Below, one piece after another: positions 34,038 through 46,111 of a DNA stretch of 64,000 bases. This DNA is from Lycium barbarum. Lineage: Eukaryota; Streptophyta; Magnoliopsida; Solanales; Solanaceae. The DNA lies in NCBI RefSeq assembly GCF_019175385.1, contig NC_083337.1:48212938-48276937 (forward strand), given 5' to 3'. Below the pieces are notes generated by a model. That model was given only the letters and a program-made list of their open reading frames with translations. It was not told the origin of the DNA and made no database searches. Numbering within the stretch: position 1 is the first letter of the stretch; each line of letters begins with the position of its first letter. A program made the position numbers and the translations under genes.

Positions 34038-35699
34038 AAAGAATAAGTCAATGGCACCTCCAGAATAATGGAGTACTCTCAAGTCTGCTAGTAGCTCCTA
34101 CAAGTCTGGATCACCTCCCTGTCTACCTATGGGCATGAAAACAGTGTCCAAAGAAAACGGACGTCAGTACGAAGATTGTACTGAGTATGTAAGGCATCAA
34201 CAATAACAATACATCAATGAAATAAGTAAGCATCAAATGAGGAGCAACCTGTAACTGACTATGAATTATAAAAGAAATAATGCATGCTGGCTTACTCCAT
34301 AATCATCATCATATCATGTATGCATATATGTATAAGATTCCCGACCATATAGGTACGGTGTAATAATTATTAGCCTGCTTCCAGGCCTCCCGCGTCTGGG
34401 GTACCATCTCATGCCGCCCACTAGTGGTGTCTGCCCATGCCATCTAGACATTGTGTATACACTGCCCGCTTTGGCGGTGTCTGCCCGACCATATAGGCGT
34501 GGTATGATATCATCATGTATATCTCATAGACTTATCATACTGTTATCATAATGCATGTCTAGGAACTCAAGGACAACTATACTTTATCGGGGTGACATAA
34601 GGTCGTGAACCCTCGATTCCGTTATGGAGCATTCATAAGCATTCTGCCTCACCTTGAAGGAATTAACATACAAGGTGAGTGTTTACAAAGAACAACATCA
34701 ATGGATCGTAGTTAACATCATTAGCTTTGTAGAAACATCATATTAGTGGACTCTTGAATCTTTGGACTTAAGCTCATCATCATCATGTTCATAATATCTC
34801 TGATTTTTTTTAACTCATATGGCCATTCATGAGCATAAACTCTTAGTTTTCCGGAATGTAGGAAATTCATGGAGAAGGAGGAAAGATCATGCCATAAGAT
34901 TCATGCCTTAGAAAGAAGAGACTAGCCTCACATACCTTTTCGTTTAGCTACTCTATCGCTTGAACGTTCCTCTCCAATATTCACGTTTCTACCTTCAAGA
35001 GAGTTCATACTCATATTAGATAATCGATAACATAAGCGTGTTTGAACTAAAGCTAGAGAAAATTGAGCAGTATCTCCTTTATTTCTACTACTTTCTCCAT
35101 AATAACATTCATAATATCATCATCAATAACTTTTGTCAAATTCGTCATTATTCAATCCCCATAATTTCCTCTCAAGGTCATCCATAATCATGATCATAAT
35201 ACAACATTACATTCATTCTCATCTAATGTTTCTCTCATACTCTTAACATAATTCATAACGTAATTACAATCACAACATATCAATATTCATGATTCACTCC
35301 AAACTACTACTAAAAAATGGCACTATTCCCACATTCATGACCCATTTCCTATTTCCTCCTACAATCCAAGTGTTTCAACTTTTCCATACTTTAAAAAATA
35401 TGGAATGCCATGAAACTTACCTTAGATAGTGTAGGAATAAACTTTAAGTGGAAATAATTCACTTGAGCAAAACCCTAGTTCCACTTCCCATGACATTTCT
35501 TGCCTTAGATGAACCCTAGTGAGTTTCATACACCTGTTTCTCTTGATTTGATGAAGTTGATCATTAATTTCTCTTAGGTTCTTGTATATGAAGAGTGTGG
35601 AAGATTCTAGAGAGGTCTTGAGTTGTGGAGAAGAAAAATGAAATGAATTAAATGAACTTGGGGTGTTCTTTTATAAATTCAAAATCTGTCCCGACATCA

Positions 35700-36032
35700 T
35701 TATACGGACACTTATACGGTCAATATAAACTTGTACGGTCCGTATAAGTGACCGTGAAATCGCTTTAGCAACCATCCCTTTCTGTGTCAATCATACGGCA
35801 TATTGTACGGTCCGTATAATTTTATACGGTTCGTATAAGTGACCGTGAAATCACCCCATCAACATCTCGCTTCTGTGACCATTATACCGCACATTATACG
35901 GTCCGTATAATTATATACGGTCCGTATAAGTGACCGTATAATCCCATCAGTGAGGGACCTTCACTGTGACGATTCTGCGGACCATTATATGGACTGTATA
36001 ACATTATACGGACCGTATAATTGGTCGTATAA
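35700..36032. repeat. Array of TACGGNCCGTA palindromes in element E LTR
   Basis: Repeated short palindromes such as TATACGGTCCGTATA, with interspersed AAGTGACCGTGAAATC, about 340-675 bp into the LTR and upstream of the TATA box. Confidence 0.85.
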
Positions 36033-36374
36033 CCTATCTTTTCTCCAATTTTGTTCTCGTTACTTCGTTTGATCCCGAATCCTTATGGAACCTTCTTGAT
36101 ACTTGTTTAACACCTCGTTAACAATCTAAGGGACATTATAACTCTTCTCCAAAACATCATTAAGTCATCATTAGTTCAATACTCGTAAATTCTGCCCAAC
36201 ACACAACATATGCCTTGCTTTCCTTAACAACTTTCGTCTCCTACCTCAAATGTGTTTGAAACCTCATTTAGGACCATCAATTGTTATTTCTTAATTATCA
36301 AAACATCGTATACGTCGTGCCCTTCGTTAGTACATTCACTGTACGCTAACGGGAAATTTTTCCGGGGTGTAACA

Positions 36375-37796
36375 CACAATGTGCCCTTACCATCTTTATT
36401 AGTCCTCGTAGTAGGGTTACACTTATGATAAGCTAATAATCACAGTTCAAACTAATTCATGACTCAAAATATCCTCGAACTCATATTGGAACATTTCCTT
36501 CACCTTATTCTCCTCAATTTTTGCAATATAGACCTATCAGTACGGGACTAGGGTAAACTCTTACTTTACCACAACTTCCTTCCACCATGAGTACTCTCAC
36601 TCTTGATTTCCTCATACCGGTGATCATTCAATTATCCTTTATTCTTTGTTGACATTCTATTGTTGCCCTTACATCATTTTTATTGGCAATTTCTTCGCGA
36701 TGATCGTTTATACAGTTCTATAATACACACTCTCGTATTCGTTATCGCCGGCGACTTATGAAATACTCTATAATCCCCGATAGTACTGCTATATTGCTAC
36801 CCATAAGCGCACTACCTTCCTCCTCTTCAGAGATCGCCGCCTGCCTATAATTATCCTTTTTGTTAAGATTCTCACTTTTTTTGGCACTAAGATTTCTTTT
36901 TCCCTATAACTCAATTGTCCTTGGGATTCATTTCATTCTTCTTCTTATTTTTCTGGATGACCTGCAAACCTTTCTTATCCTCTTTGTTACCCTTCCGAAT
37001 ATGTCACTGCATATTTAGATGCGGTCCAAATTTTTCCGATACGTGCGATTCGAACCACGGTCTAGAAAAATCATATCTCACGTCAATTAGAATCATTCTC
37101 TTTGACTCGTTAATCCCCTTACTTTCCTATCATACTTTCTTTCCCGTACCTTCCCCATAATATACTTATTTCCAATCCATTTCTACTTCCTCCTAATACA
37201 TTCTCGATATATCAATACATCTCGAACTTTGGCTTCTTCAAACTAATACATTTCTTTATTTGGAATTTTGGGAATGTCATAATTCAATTCTGTACTAAAT
37301 CTGCTCTCCCCCCCCCCCCCCCCTTTAAGGATGTTCTTATACACCAGCAACCTTTGAGTAGTAATCATCTTTGATAATCCTCTAGCCGACCTTAATGATC
37401 CTTTAGCTCCTCTGTTCCTTATAATACCGGAGTTCCTTCATCGTATGGTTTGACTTATTTTCCTTTCTGCTAGTTCAAGTCTGGTATTAAATCAAATGCT
37501 CATACATATCCGATCTAAAGCAGGCGCCCTCTTTATTGTCTTTCCAATTCTACCTTTTATAACTAGTAATTCCCTGGGCTAATGGATTAATGGGGACAGC
37601 GGAATTCATGAAGCCCCTTTATGGAGTGTTCTACTATACCTCGCTCCTTCAACCCTAGTCTTTTTCTACAATCATCTTCTTAACACTGTTGAAATTCTTC
37701 TTGCTCTAGGTTCCCAATTCCAATTTTCGTCTATATTATACCATTAAAGTTAATAATCCATATCCTTTCATTTGCTTAGCTCATTTGTCCCGTAAC
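36375..37796. other. Unclassified 1.4-kb spacer between elements E and F
   Basis: No supported ORF, LTR end or known motif. The plus strand is pyrimidine-rich like the minus-oriented internal regions elsewhere. It has a run of 16 C at 37308-37323 followed by TTTAAGGATG, which resembles a reversed polypurine tract (AAAGGGG...). Probably the internal remnant of another element, but I could not match it to A, B or C by eye. Confidence 0.4.
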
Positions 37797-38090
37797 TGTC
37801 ACGACCCGACTAGGGGCCATGACGGGTACCCAGGGCTAACCACCGAGAACCGCTCATACCTTTACCCATCGTACACATAAAGCTTTCATTCATTAATTGT
37901 ATACTCAAATCATAGGAAAACCATTTTTCACCTTGAAACATAATTACCTTTATCTACATAAGCCCTTCGGCTATCAAAATAATATACAAACGATAAGGAC
38001 ATCGTGAGACCGTACTACCCACACATGCGTATCTACGAACCTCTACTAGAGTACTAAACATATAGACGGGACAGGACCGGTCGTGCCCAA

Positions 38091-38154
<64 letters not shown>

Positions 38155-40396
38155 AAAGAATAAGTCAATGGCACCTCCGGAACAATGGAGTGCTCTCAAA
38201 GTCTGCTAATAGCTCATACGTGTCTGGATCACCTCCCTGTCTACCTGTGGGCATGAACACAACATCCAAAGAAAACAGACGTCAGTACGAACATTGTACT
38301 GAGTATGTAAGGCATGAATGAAATGAACATAATAGAGAAATCATAAGACATAAGATGAAGATATAACCTGCTTATCTTTTAAGAGTGGATACATTTCATA
38401 CATATATCATATATAATCATAGTACATGTATCATCATAGCGCATACATCATCATATCATATATATCATCATCGTTAACCTGCGTCGGGGTAACCATCACA
38501 TGCCGCCCACTAGCGGTGTCATGCCCGGCCCTCTAGGCTCGGTGTAAACATAGCAGCCCGCCTTAGAGGTGACATGCCCGGCCATTTAGGCACGGTGGAA
38601 TCGTATGCAGCCCGCCTTCGCGGTGAAATGCCTGGCTAACTAGGCACGGTGGAATCGTATCGTCATATAGTCAACATAAACTTATCATTATCATACATCT
38701 AATAGGCATATCATAACCTTATCATAACTTAGCATCATCATACATTCAGCATTAATCATACATTAAAGCTTGAAGGTAACCATGGCTATGTCGGGGTGAC
38801 ATGAGGTCGTGAACCCCCGACTACGTTATGGAGTGATCATAATCGTCATATCTCACCTTGGAGGGACTAACATTTTAAGGTGAGTGCACACAAGGAAAAG
38901 CATCAATGGAACTATACTTAGGGTCATTAACCTCATGGACATCGTACCTCACTTTAAGGTTCTTTGTACTTAAACTCATCATCATTATTATCATGCTCGT
39001 ATCGTATCTCTTTTCTTTAGCTTATACATATATAGCTCGTTACACTCATGGACTCATAGTTTCCTTTATTTATGAAGATCATGGGTAAAAAGGAGGATTC
39101 ATGCCATATGAGTCATGCCATATAAGGAAAGGATTAGCCTCACATACCTCTTTCATTTAACAATTTTATCACTTGATTGTTCTCCTTCGATGCTCGCGTT
39201 TCTACCTTCAAGAGAATTCGCATCAACATTAGCTAATTGATTATATGAACGTGCTTACTAATGCTGGAGAAAATTGGGCAGCATTTCCTTTATTTATACA
39301 ACTTTCCTCACCATACATATCAACTCCAAAATGTCTATAAGAACATTCACAACATTATAACCAACAATCTTTATTCATCCACATTTCTAAATTTCACTCC
39401 GATTTATCTATAGTCATGGTCATAGCAGACTATTACGTTCACTCGCATATAATTCTTATCCCATGTTCTAAATGTCACTTATAACATACTTATAATTACA
39501 ACATCTCAAGAATCATGATTCATTTCAACTACAACTCAAAAATCTCACTATCCTCTCATACATGACCCATTTTCTATCTCCTTCTACAATCCAAGTCTTT
39601 TCAGCACTCATTACCTGAAACAACATGGAATAATCATAAAACATACCTTAGATAGTGTAGGAATAAGCCTTGAGTGGAAATACTTCTCTTACACCGAAAC
39701 CCTAGTTCACTTCCATTGGAATTTCTTGGCTTGGATGAACTTTAATGTGTTTCTTACACTTGATTTTGTTGGTTTGATAAAGTTGATCATCAATTTCTCT
39801 TGGGTTCTTGTTGATGAAGAGTGGAGAGTTCTCTAGATTGTTCTTGAATTGTGGAGAGAAAGAATGAAATAAATGGAATGAGATTGGTCCCTTATGTAAA
39901 TTTTAAAAGTTGTCCCGACCAGATTCTACGGACCAACATACTGGCCGTATGTATGGCCGTAGATCTGGTCTAGTGAAGGACCCATTCTGGTCACAACATA
40001 CAGCCTAACAGACGGCCAGTATGTTTTATATGGCCATTATGTTGGGCCGTATAATGCCCAGTCTTCCCGAACTCTTTCTCGTCGACTCGTTTGATCTCCA
40101 ATCCTTATGGAACCTTCTTAATACTTGTTTAACACCTCATTACCAATCTAAGGGACATTATAACTCTTCTCGAAGACATCATTAAGTCATCGTTAACCTG
40201 TTGCTCGTAACTCTTTTCCAATACATGGCATATACCTTGCATTTCTTGGCTAACTTCCGTCTCTTACCTCGAATGTCTTTGAAATCTCATTTAGAATCAT
40301 CAAATTTTATTTCTTACTTACCAAGACATCGTATACTTCGTGCCCTTCATTATCCTATTCACTGTATGTTAACGGGAAATTTTTCGAGGTGTAACA
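37797..40396 (-). repeat. Element F 3' LTR, 2600 bp
   Basis: TGTCACGACCCGACTAGG to TCGAGGTGTAACA. Closest to E's LTR. Contains hairpin module 38244-38303, donor-like AAAGAG|GTATGTGAGGC (acatac at 39142-39147 on plus), GCAGCATTTCC block near 39275, and degenerate TACGGCCGTA-type palindromes at 39914-40066. Confidence 0.93.
38094..38153. repeat. (TA)n(CA)n microsatellite
   Basis: TA repeats 38094-38140 followed by CA repeats 38141-38153. Confidence 0.95.
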
Positions 40397-40434
40397 TTCT
40401 TCCCCCCCTTTTGGAACATTCGTCCTCAAATGTT
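40397..40434 (-). other. Element F polypurine tract and stem-loop
   Basis: Minus: AACATTTG / CGAATGTT stem with loop AGGA (40434-40415; the changed base still pairs as T.G), then CCAAAAGGGGGGGAAGAA and the LTR. Confidence 0.85.
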
Positions 40435-40639
40435 AAGTTCTCGGGAATCCTATAAAAATTTCGCCAGAGTTTCCCATGGCACTACCATCCTGACACAACA
40501 GGCCATAATAACATTGCATCACAGGGCCACAACACAATAGCAATATAAGTTGGCCACACAAGACCCATATACATAAAAAGAAAACATACATACCTCATAG
40601 TTTCGATATTTCATTGTGGATCTCTTCTGGGGGGTAGAA

Positions 40640-41162
40640 ATAGGTGCGGGTACTTAGATTTCATATTCTCTTCCTGCTTCCCAAGTCATTTCCTCTCGCT
40701 TATTATTTCTCCATAAGACTTTGACTTAAGCCACTTCTTTATTTCTGAGCCTCCGCACTTGCCTATCCAATATGGCAATGGGTACTTCTTCATAAGCCAA
40801 CCTTTCTGTCACTTGAACATCATCTATTGGAACAATCCTCATAGGATCTCCAACACACTTGTGGAGCATTGAGACATGAAAAACCGGATGGACGTATTCG
40901 AGCTCTAGGCTAAGTCCAATTCATAAGATACTTGACCCACCTTGCGGGTTATTCTATAAGGTCCAATGTATTGAGGACTTAACTTTCCTTTCTTACCAAA
41001 TCTCATCACCCCTTTTATTGGTGACACCTTTAAAAATACCCAATCATCAACTTGAAATTCTAAGTCTCGCCGGCGGTTGTCCGCATAAGATTTTTGGCGA
41101 CTTTGGGTTGTCAACAATCGATCTTGAATCACCTTGACCTTTTCGACTACTTGTTGAATCAA
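40640..41162 (-). pseudogene. Element F pol: integrase C-terminal part and chromodomain remnant
   Basis: An open piece 41162-40905 has QQVVEKVKVIQDRLLTTQSRQKSYADNRR, DWVFLKVSPIKGVMRFGKKGKLSPQYIGPYRI and YELDL, the region after the integrase core. After a stop the chromodomain part is recognisable in another frame (VFHVSMLHKC, ILDRQVRRLR, VLWRNNKREEMTWEA) down to about 40640, with stops. Closely parallels element A at 3600-2943. Confidence 0.85.
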
Positions 41163-41550
41163 TTCAGGACCTATTAGTTGTACTTCCCCTTACTTCAAAC
41201 CATCCAACTGGGATCTACACTTCCTTCCATATAAGGTCATACAGAGCCATTTGGATACTGAAATGGTAGCTATTGTTGTATGCAAACTCAATAAGAGGTA
41301 AATGATCATCCCAACTACCACCGAAATCCAGAACACATGCTCTTAGCATATCTTCCAAGGTCTGAATGGTACGTTCGGCTTACCCATAAGTCTGCGGATG
41401 AAATGTCGTGCTAAGCTTTACTTGAGTACCCAAACCTTCTTGGAAGGCTTTCCAGAACTTAGCTGTAAATTGTGGCCCTCTATCTATGATAATGGTATCA
41501 GAATACCATGGAGTCGCACAATCTCCTTGAGATACAGCCTTGCATAACTG
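41163..41550 (-). pseudogene. Element F pol: integrase core remnant fused to gag
   Basis: Starts abruptly at about 41550 directly after the gag zinc knuckle, in integrase at the residues around RLYLKEIVRLHG (partly out of frame), then DRGPQFTAKFWKAFQEGLGTQVKLSTTFHPQTYG with the second catalytic Asp. A Gln codon has become TAA just after FHPQTYG (41383-41380). The segment that should hold the catalytic Glu is damaged. RT, RNase H and the integrase zinc finger are deleted. Confidence 0.85.
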
Positions 41551-42272
41551 AGGGGCAATCACGCATAATATGGCCTGGCCGACCACATAAATAGCAAATG
41601 TCTGAACCTGATCGACATTGACCCCAATGAAACTTCCCACACTGGGAACATCGTGGTACGGGTGGCCTCGCCTGACCTGAATCACCCCTAAACTGAGACC
41701 CTGAAAAACTCTGACTCGGCCCTGAACGAGTAGATCTATCAAATCTCTGGCTTGAAAATCGTGGAGGTGAACTGGTCATAGAATAGCCTGAATGTCTAGG
41801 GAACTGCTGCCTGTGTCCACCTCTAAACTCTCTCATCGAACCCGATGATCTGGCCCTCTTGCTATGGCCCCTATCTTGCTCACGTTCACTTCTCTGCTGC
41901 TGCAGGCTTTCTTCTAAGTTCAAAGAATTTCGGAGGGTTCAAAGTAATGAAATCACGGGCCCTTACACTAACAGCCCTATCACCTTGCCCTGAACTTTGC
42001 CTCTGAGTCTGGGCCGCAACCAATTGAGTAAGAAAATTAATGGCCTCTTTTACATCTTTGCCCGAAGCATCTGGTGGAGGAGCTGGAGGTGCTGGAGCTG
42101 GGGCGGAGGCTCCCTCACGCTCCTCAGTAATAGGCACTGTCTGGGAGGACTGAGATTGAGCCGCACTCTGGGACTCACTTTCCTCTACTACCGGTGGCGG
42201 TGTTCTTTCAGCCAGCTTTTCTGCTACCGTCTTTCCCTTTTGGGCCGCTGTAGCCTTTCTCTTTTTAGGCAT
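41551..42272 (-). pseudogene. Element F gag with internal deletion
   Basis: The start at 42272 (MPKKRKATAAQKGKTVAEKLAER) is chosen by match with the other gags. It runs through a Pro/Ala-rich stretch, FLTQLVAAQTQRQ and FITLNPPKFF, then jumps (about 41925) to the post-capsid region (QQQRSEREQDRGHSKRARSS), so the capsid core is missing. Downstream are CSQCGKFHWGQC and an intact CCHC knuckle (CYLCGRPGHIMRDC). At about 41550 it runs into integrase. An ATTTCAG acceptor-like site lies just upstream (42281-42275). Confidence 0.88.
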
Positions 42273-42466
42273 CTCTGAAATACACAACACATGATTAAGG
42301 AACAAGAATTTCTTATATCATAGCTCTATTGCACGATTCTTATGAAGAAAGAAGGTCAATCATTCCTAAAATGTCCGCAGCTTCTTGTTTATAAGTGTGG
42401 CGCGCAACCCACCCATAACCAAGACTCTACGGGACACGGCACGTAGACACACCCTAGGATTGAACT

Positions 42467-42478
42467 GCTCTGATACCA
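42467..42478 (-). promoter_or_regulatory. Element F primer binding site (initiator tRNA-Met)
   Basis: Minus TGGTATCAGAGC four bases after the LTR end; the LTR terminus is mutated (plus TTTCACG instead of TGTCACG at 42483). Confidence 0.93.
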
Positions 42479-42482
42479 CTTT

Positions 42483-43119
42483 TTTCACGACCCGACTAGG
42501 GCCGCGATGAGCACCCGACGCTACCCCACCTGGGCACCCCTTTAACATACATTCACATAACGTCTAGGTGAGCCATAAATCAAATCATGCATTCTAGTCA
42601 TCAATCATACTAGTCCCATTTGGGCGACAACATTTCCTATATAAATTCATAGGCATCTATGCCACATCAAATGTACATGGGCCGACGTGGCTGACAATAA
42701 TATACAAAACACGGGCCAACAAGGCCAGACATATCTAACCATATATACGTGACTACGAGCCTCTAAGAAGAGTATAACATATCACATGAGCGGGACAGGA
42801 CCCCGCTATGCCCATAATTATATACACAAAAGAATAAGTACCCAAAAGCTATGGCTCCGAAGGAAATGGAGCTCCGCTATGTAATCTCTGAATAAGCAGC
42901 TATGGATCAAGTATGTCTCCCTGTGCACCTATGGGCATGACGCAACGTCTACAAATAAAAGGACGTCAGTACGAAGAATGTACTGAGTATGTAAAGCATG
43001 ATCAAAATCGATATAGAAGCATAATGATCAACATGTGAAGTAGCATAGGAGGGGAGACAATAATATCATCATCATGGCACTTACTTGCTTTCCATAGAGA
43101 CATTCCGTTTCTATTGCGT
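42483..43119 (-). repeat. Element F 5' LTR, primer-site-proximal part
   Basis: Contains the hairpin module (42928-42988) and an AGCGGG/CCCGCT hairpin (42789-42807). Ends with TGCGT (43115-43119), the target duplication of solo LTR G; the LTR resumes at 46112. Confidence 0.9.
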
Positions 43120-46111
43120 TGTTATACCCCATATTTTCATACATTGGGACGTTTTAAACTAAACGCGACAAGTTAAAGACAAGACTATTTTAAGATACGA
43201 AGTAGAGACTTTAACTTCCGGTTTCGATTAAAGTCACAAGTTACCTACAAATTTCTTTTGGTATAGAAGCATTAATGGAAATTGGGATTTAATTAACCAT
43301 GATTGGATTATTAAGTGGGATTGGGAAACAAAAAATCAGTCCATTATTATAAGCCATAGTTGGCCGTGTAGGTTAGTGATGTGGTCAATGGTTTTTGACC
43401 CAAAAATTTGAGTGGGACACATGTCCAATTCATGGAAGGAATATATAAGGCAAAATTCTGATTCATACATCACTAAGCAACTCATTTCAACATTCATAAA
43501 GCAAAAAATATAGAGATAGAGAGAGAGGGTCTCTCGGCTAGAGCTGGCCGAGAGAGAGGTGCCCCAAAGTTGATCCAAAAATCAGTTTTTCAAGCAATTT
43601 AACTCCTTTATAGAGGTATAATAACGTGTAGCATTCATTGGTATAGCAAGAACAAGTGTTAAATTTCAAGAAATGGATTTGAAGGCTTAGCCGATTGAAG
43701 CATTGGGCTATAAGGTAAGAAGTTGATCCCTTTTCATATGTTTAGTGGTGAATTGAATGTTTATGATGTTGCATGTTGGCATTGGACTGTTTTTCTTGAA
43801 GTTGAAGTGGGTCGTGTGATGTAGACTTAGGTGAAATGATGCTTAATCTCCTTGTACATGTATTGGGAATGAATTGAATGTGTTGTAGTATGGATAATTG
43901 GATGAAAATCATGAAGCTGTTGTAGTTGTGTTGAAGCCGTGTAGGAGACTGCTTTAGAGGAATTTATGGACTGGTTTGTGTCATGTTTTTATTGTTGTTG
44001 TTATGGACATTGTGGTGTATTGTATGCATTATGAATATGTGAATTGAGGTGTTAAAGAACTGAATCATGTTGAAGGGGGAAAACAGTCCAAACCGTGGAC
44101 TGTTTTAATGTTAGGAGTGAATTAGTGTATGTTGAATGTTGATTATTGTTATGAACGCATAGTGAAAGTGAAGTTTAATGATTCAAGTTGAAATTGAAAT
44201 GGTTTGTGGGCTGTTGTAAGAGTAATATGATGCTAAAACAGTTCCAATAATCATATAAGTAATGTTGTAAACGTGTTGTTGTCGTTGTAGTTGAAGTTGG
44301 AAAATTGCGAAATAGAAATGGTAGTGTGGTGTGTGTTGTTTGACCGTGAGTATGGGACAGTTTTGAATGATGTACAAGCTGTCCAAAGTTCCCTTAAGTC
44401 ATGTTTAAACAAGTTCGGATTGATACATGAAAGAATGACTAACAATATTATCTTGTAGCACTAGTTGGTTTGAATGCGAACGAAACGTCGTCTAAATGTT
44501 AGAAAGGGATTATTAACGTTAAAATACGTATTGAATTCCCTCGTAGACTAATTGTAACTCTTGATATCTTGATATAGGATAAGTGCTATTGGGCAGCAAG
44601 TACAAGTTATAATACGACTAAACGCTAAAGGTATGTAAAGCCTATTCCTTCTTTTCTTGGCATGTCCTAGACGTAAGTAAGGAATGATATGAACCTTGGG
44701 GTAAATTCTACTCTCTAGTTCCAAGCATGACTTATGATTCTATTCATTCTGTAATGTTATGGTCACGAGCCTACTATATAATTGACTAATGAATGATGTA
44801 TAGAAGTTCCTACTTTTAAAGAATTGCATAATTAGAGGCATACTTGACTATCAAAAGTTACACCATGTCAAATTGATACATGTACATGAAATCTGAAACG
44901 TTCCTTGCTATAACTTGTAATGAGATTTAAAAAGAAACTGAATATGATTATTATCCTGACACTTTAGAGCTGGTTAGTTACTTATCTATTGAGTCTCAAA
45001 AGATGAATTGCATATATGTGGTTGCTTATTATTCTGCTTGTGCTTACCGCTATATCCTTCACTGAGTCCCGGGCCAGGACACGTTTTCGTGCGCATATTT
45101 ACTATATTACTAACCGAGCCCCTCACTAGAGGGCCGGGAAACGTTATATATATATATATATATATATGATGATATGATGACATGATGATATGAAGATGGC
45201 GGCCAGGAGGGCATCTATTCCTTATTACCGAGTCCCTCACTAGAGGGCCGGGACACGTATATGTTTATGTTATGATGCTATGATTATAATTACCGAGTCC
45301 CTCACTAAAGGGCCGGGACACGTTATATATGTTATATACAGAATGATTATTCAGCCTTGGTTACAAAACTCTATATTGATATTGATATGAGAATGATACA
45401 GATGAAATATGTTCAAAAGCAAGTTTTATGAAATTCTGTTTGTTGCATTGGGTCCTACACACCTTGTCTCAGTATGAGTCTATTACTATATTTCATGCTT
45501 TACATGCTCAGTACATATTCCGTACTGACCCCCTTTTCTTCGGGGGGCTGCTTTCATGCCCGCAGGTACAGACGCTCGTTTCGGAGATCCGCCAGCCTAG
45601 GATATCTATTCAGCTACTTTGAAGTGCTCCTTTGTTCCGGAGCCTAGCTTGTGGTATAACTCCCTTTTGTTGTATATGTATGTGTTTAGTTGGGGTACGG
45701 CGAGGCCCTGTCCCGTCATATGATTCTGTCATTACTCTTAGAGGTCTATGGACACATGTGTGGGTTTGTATATAGTTGTTGTTACGTTGTATGAATATGA
45801 CTTATGTTTGGGGCGTACCCATTCGTAATGGCAGCCTTGTCGGCTTGCATATATATATATATATGTTTGGGATGTTGCGTGTAGTGGCAGCCTTGTCGGC
45901 TTGCGTAAATATATATATGTTGTTGTTGAAGATCGTAACTCCTCAGGAGACAGGTGCCTACGACATACAGAATTGTGACAACTTTAGAATAACGTCCTGC
46001 TTTTTATACAAATAAGTTCATAATATGCTGGTTATAAAATATTATAGTTAACAGGTGATATGAGTGTCCAATTCGGACACTAGTCACGGCCTACGGGGTT
46101 GGGTCGTGACA
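43120..46111 (+). mobile_element. Element G: solo LTR, 2992 bp, with target duplication TGCGT
   Basis: TGTTATACCCC to GGGTCGTGACA with identical TGCGT on both sides (43115-43119, 46112-46116) and no internal region: the product of LTR-LTR recombination. B/D family. TATATAAG at 43442, donor-like TAAAG|GTATGTAAAGC at 44626-44640, CCGAGTCCC...GGGCCGGGA repeats 45060-45320, hairpin module 45507-45566, GGCAGCCTTGTCGG repeats 45829-45905. Confidence 0.96.
45145..45167. repeat. (TA)n microsatellite in solo LTR G
   Basis: About 23 bp of TA repeats between two CCGAGTCCC blocks. Confidence 0.9.

Larger units (their letters stand above)
17781..36374 (-). mobile_element. Element E: oldest host element, split by B, C and D
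   Basis: Discontinuous minus-strand element. From its 5' end: LTR 36374-33698, primer site 33693-33682, leader, gag piece one 33490-32685, [D], gag piece two 28857-28645, [C], gag piece three and the start of protease 18164-17781, [B]. Pol and the 3' LTR lie beyond the window to the left. Target duplications of D (GTTCT) and C (CGAAC) confirm that the gag pieces were contiguous before the insertions. The right flank CACAA (36375-36379) would be its target duplication. Confidence 0.88.
33698..36374 (-). repeat. Element E 5' LTR, 2677 bp
   Basis: Plus TGTTACGACCTGACTAGG to CCGGGGTGTAACA. Same family as F's 3' LTR and solo LTR I. Minus-strand landmarks: palindrome array 36032-35700, TATAAAA 35675-35669, GAGATACTGCTCAATTTTC near 35090-35067, donor-like AAAAG|GTATGTGAGGCT (acatac at 34930-34935 on plus), hairpin module 34185-34126, GACGGG/CCCGTC hairpin 33991-33973. 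Confidence 0.92.

Noticed and set aside
41997..42278. 93-codon plus-strand frame opposite gag of element F
   Set aside because: Antisense shadow of the Pro/Ala-rich gag segment.
44183..44445. Minus-strand frames in solo LTR G
   Set aside because: Short, antisense to the LTR, low-complexity; no counterpart in B or D LTRs.
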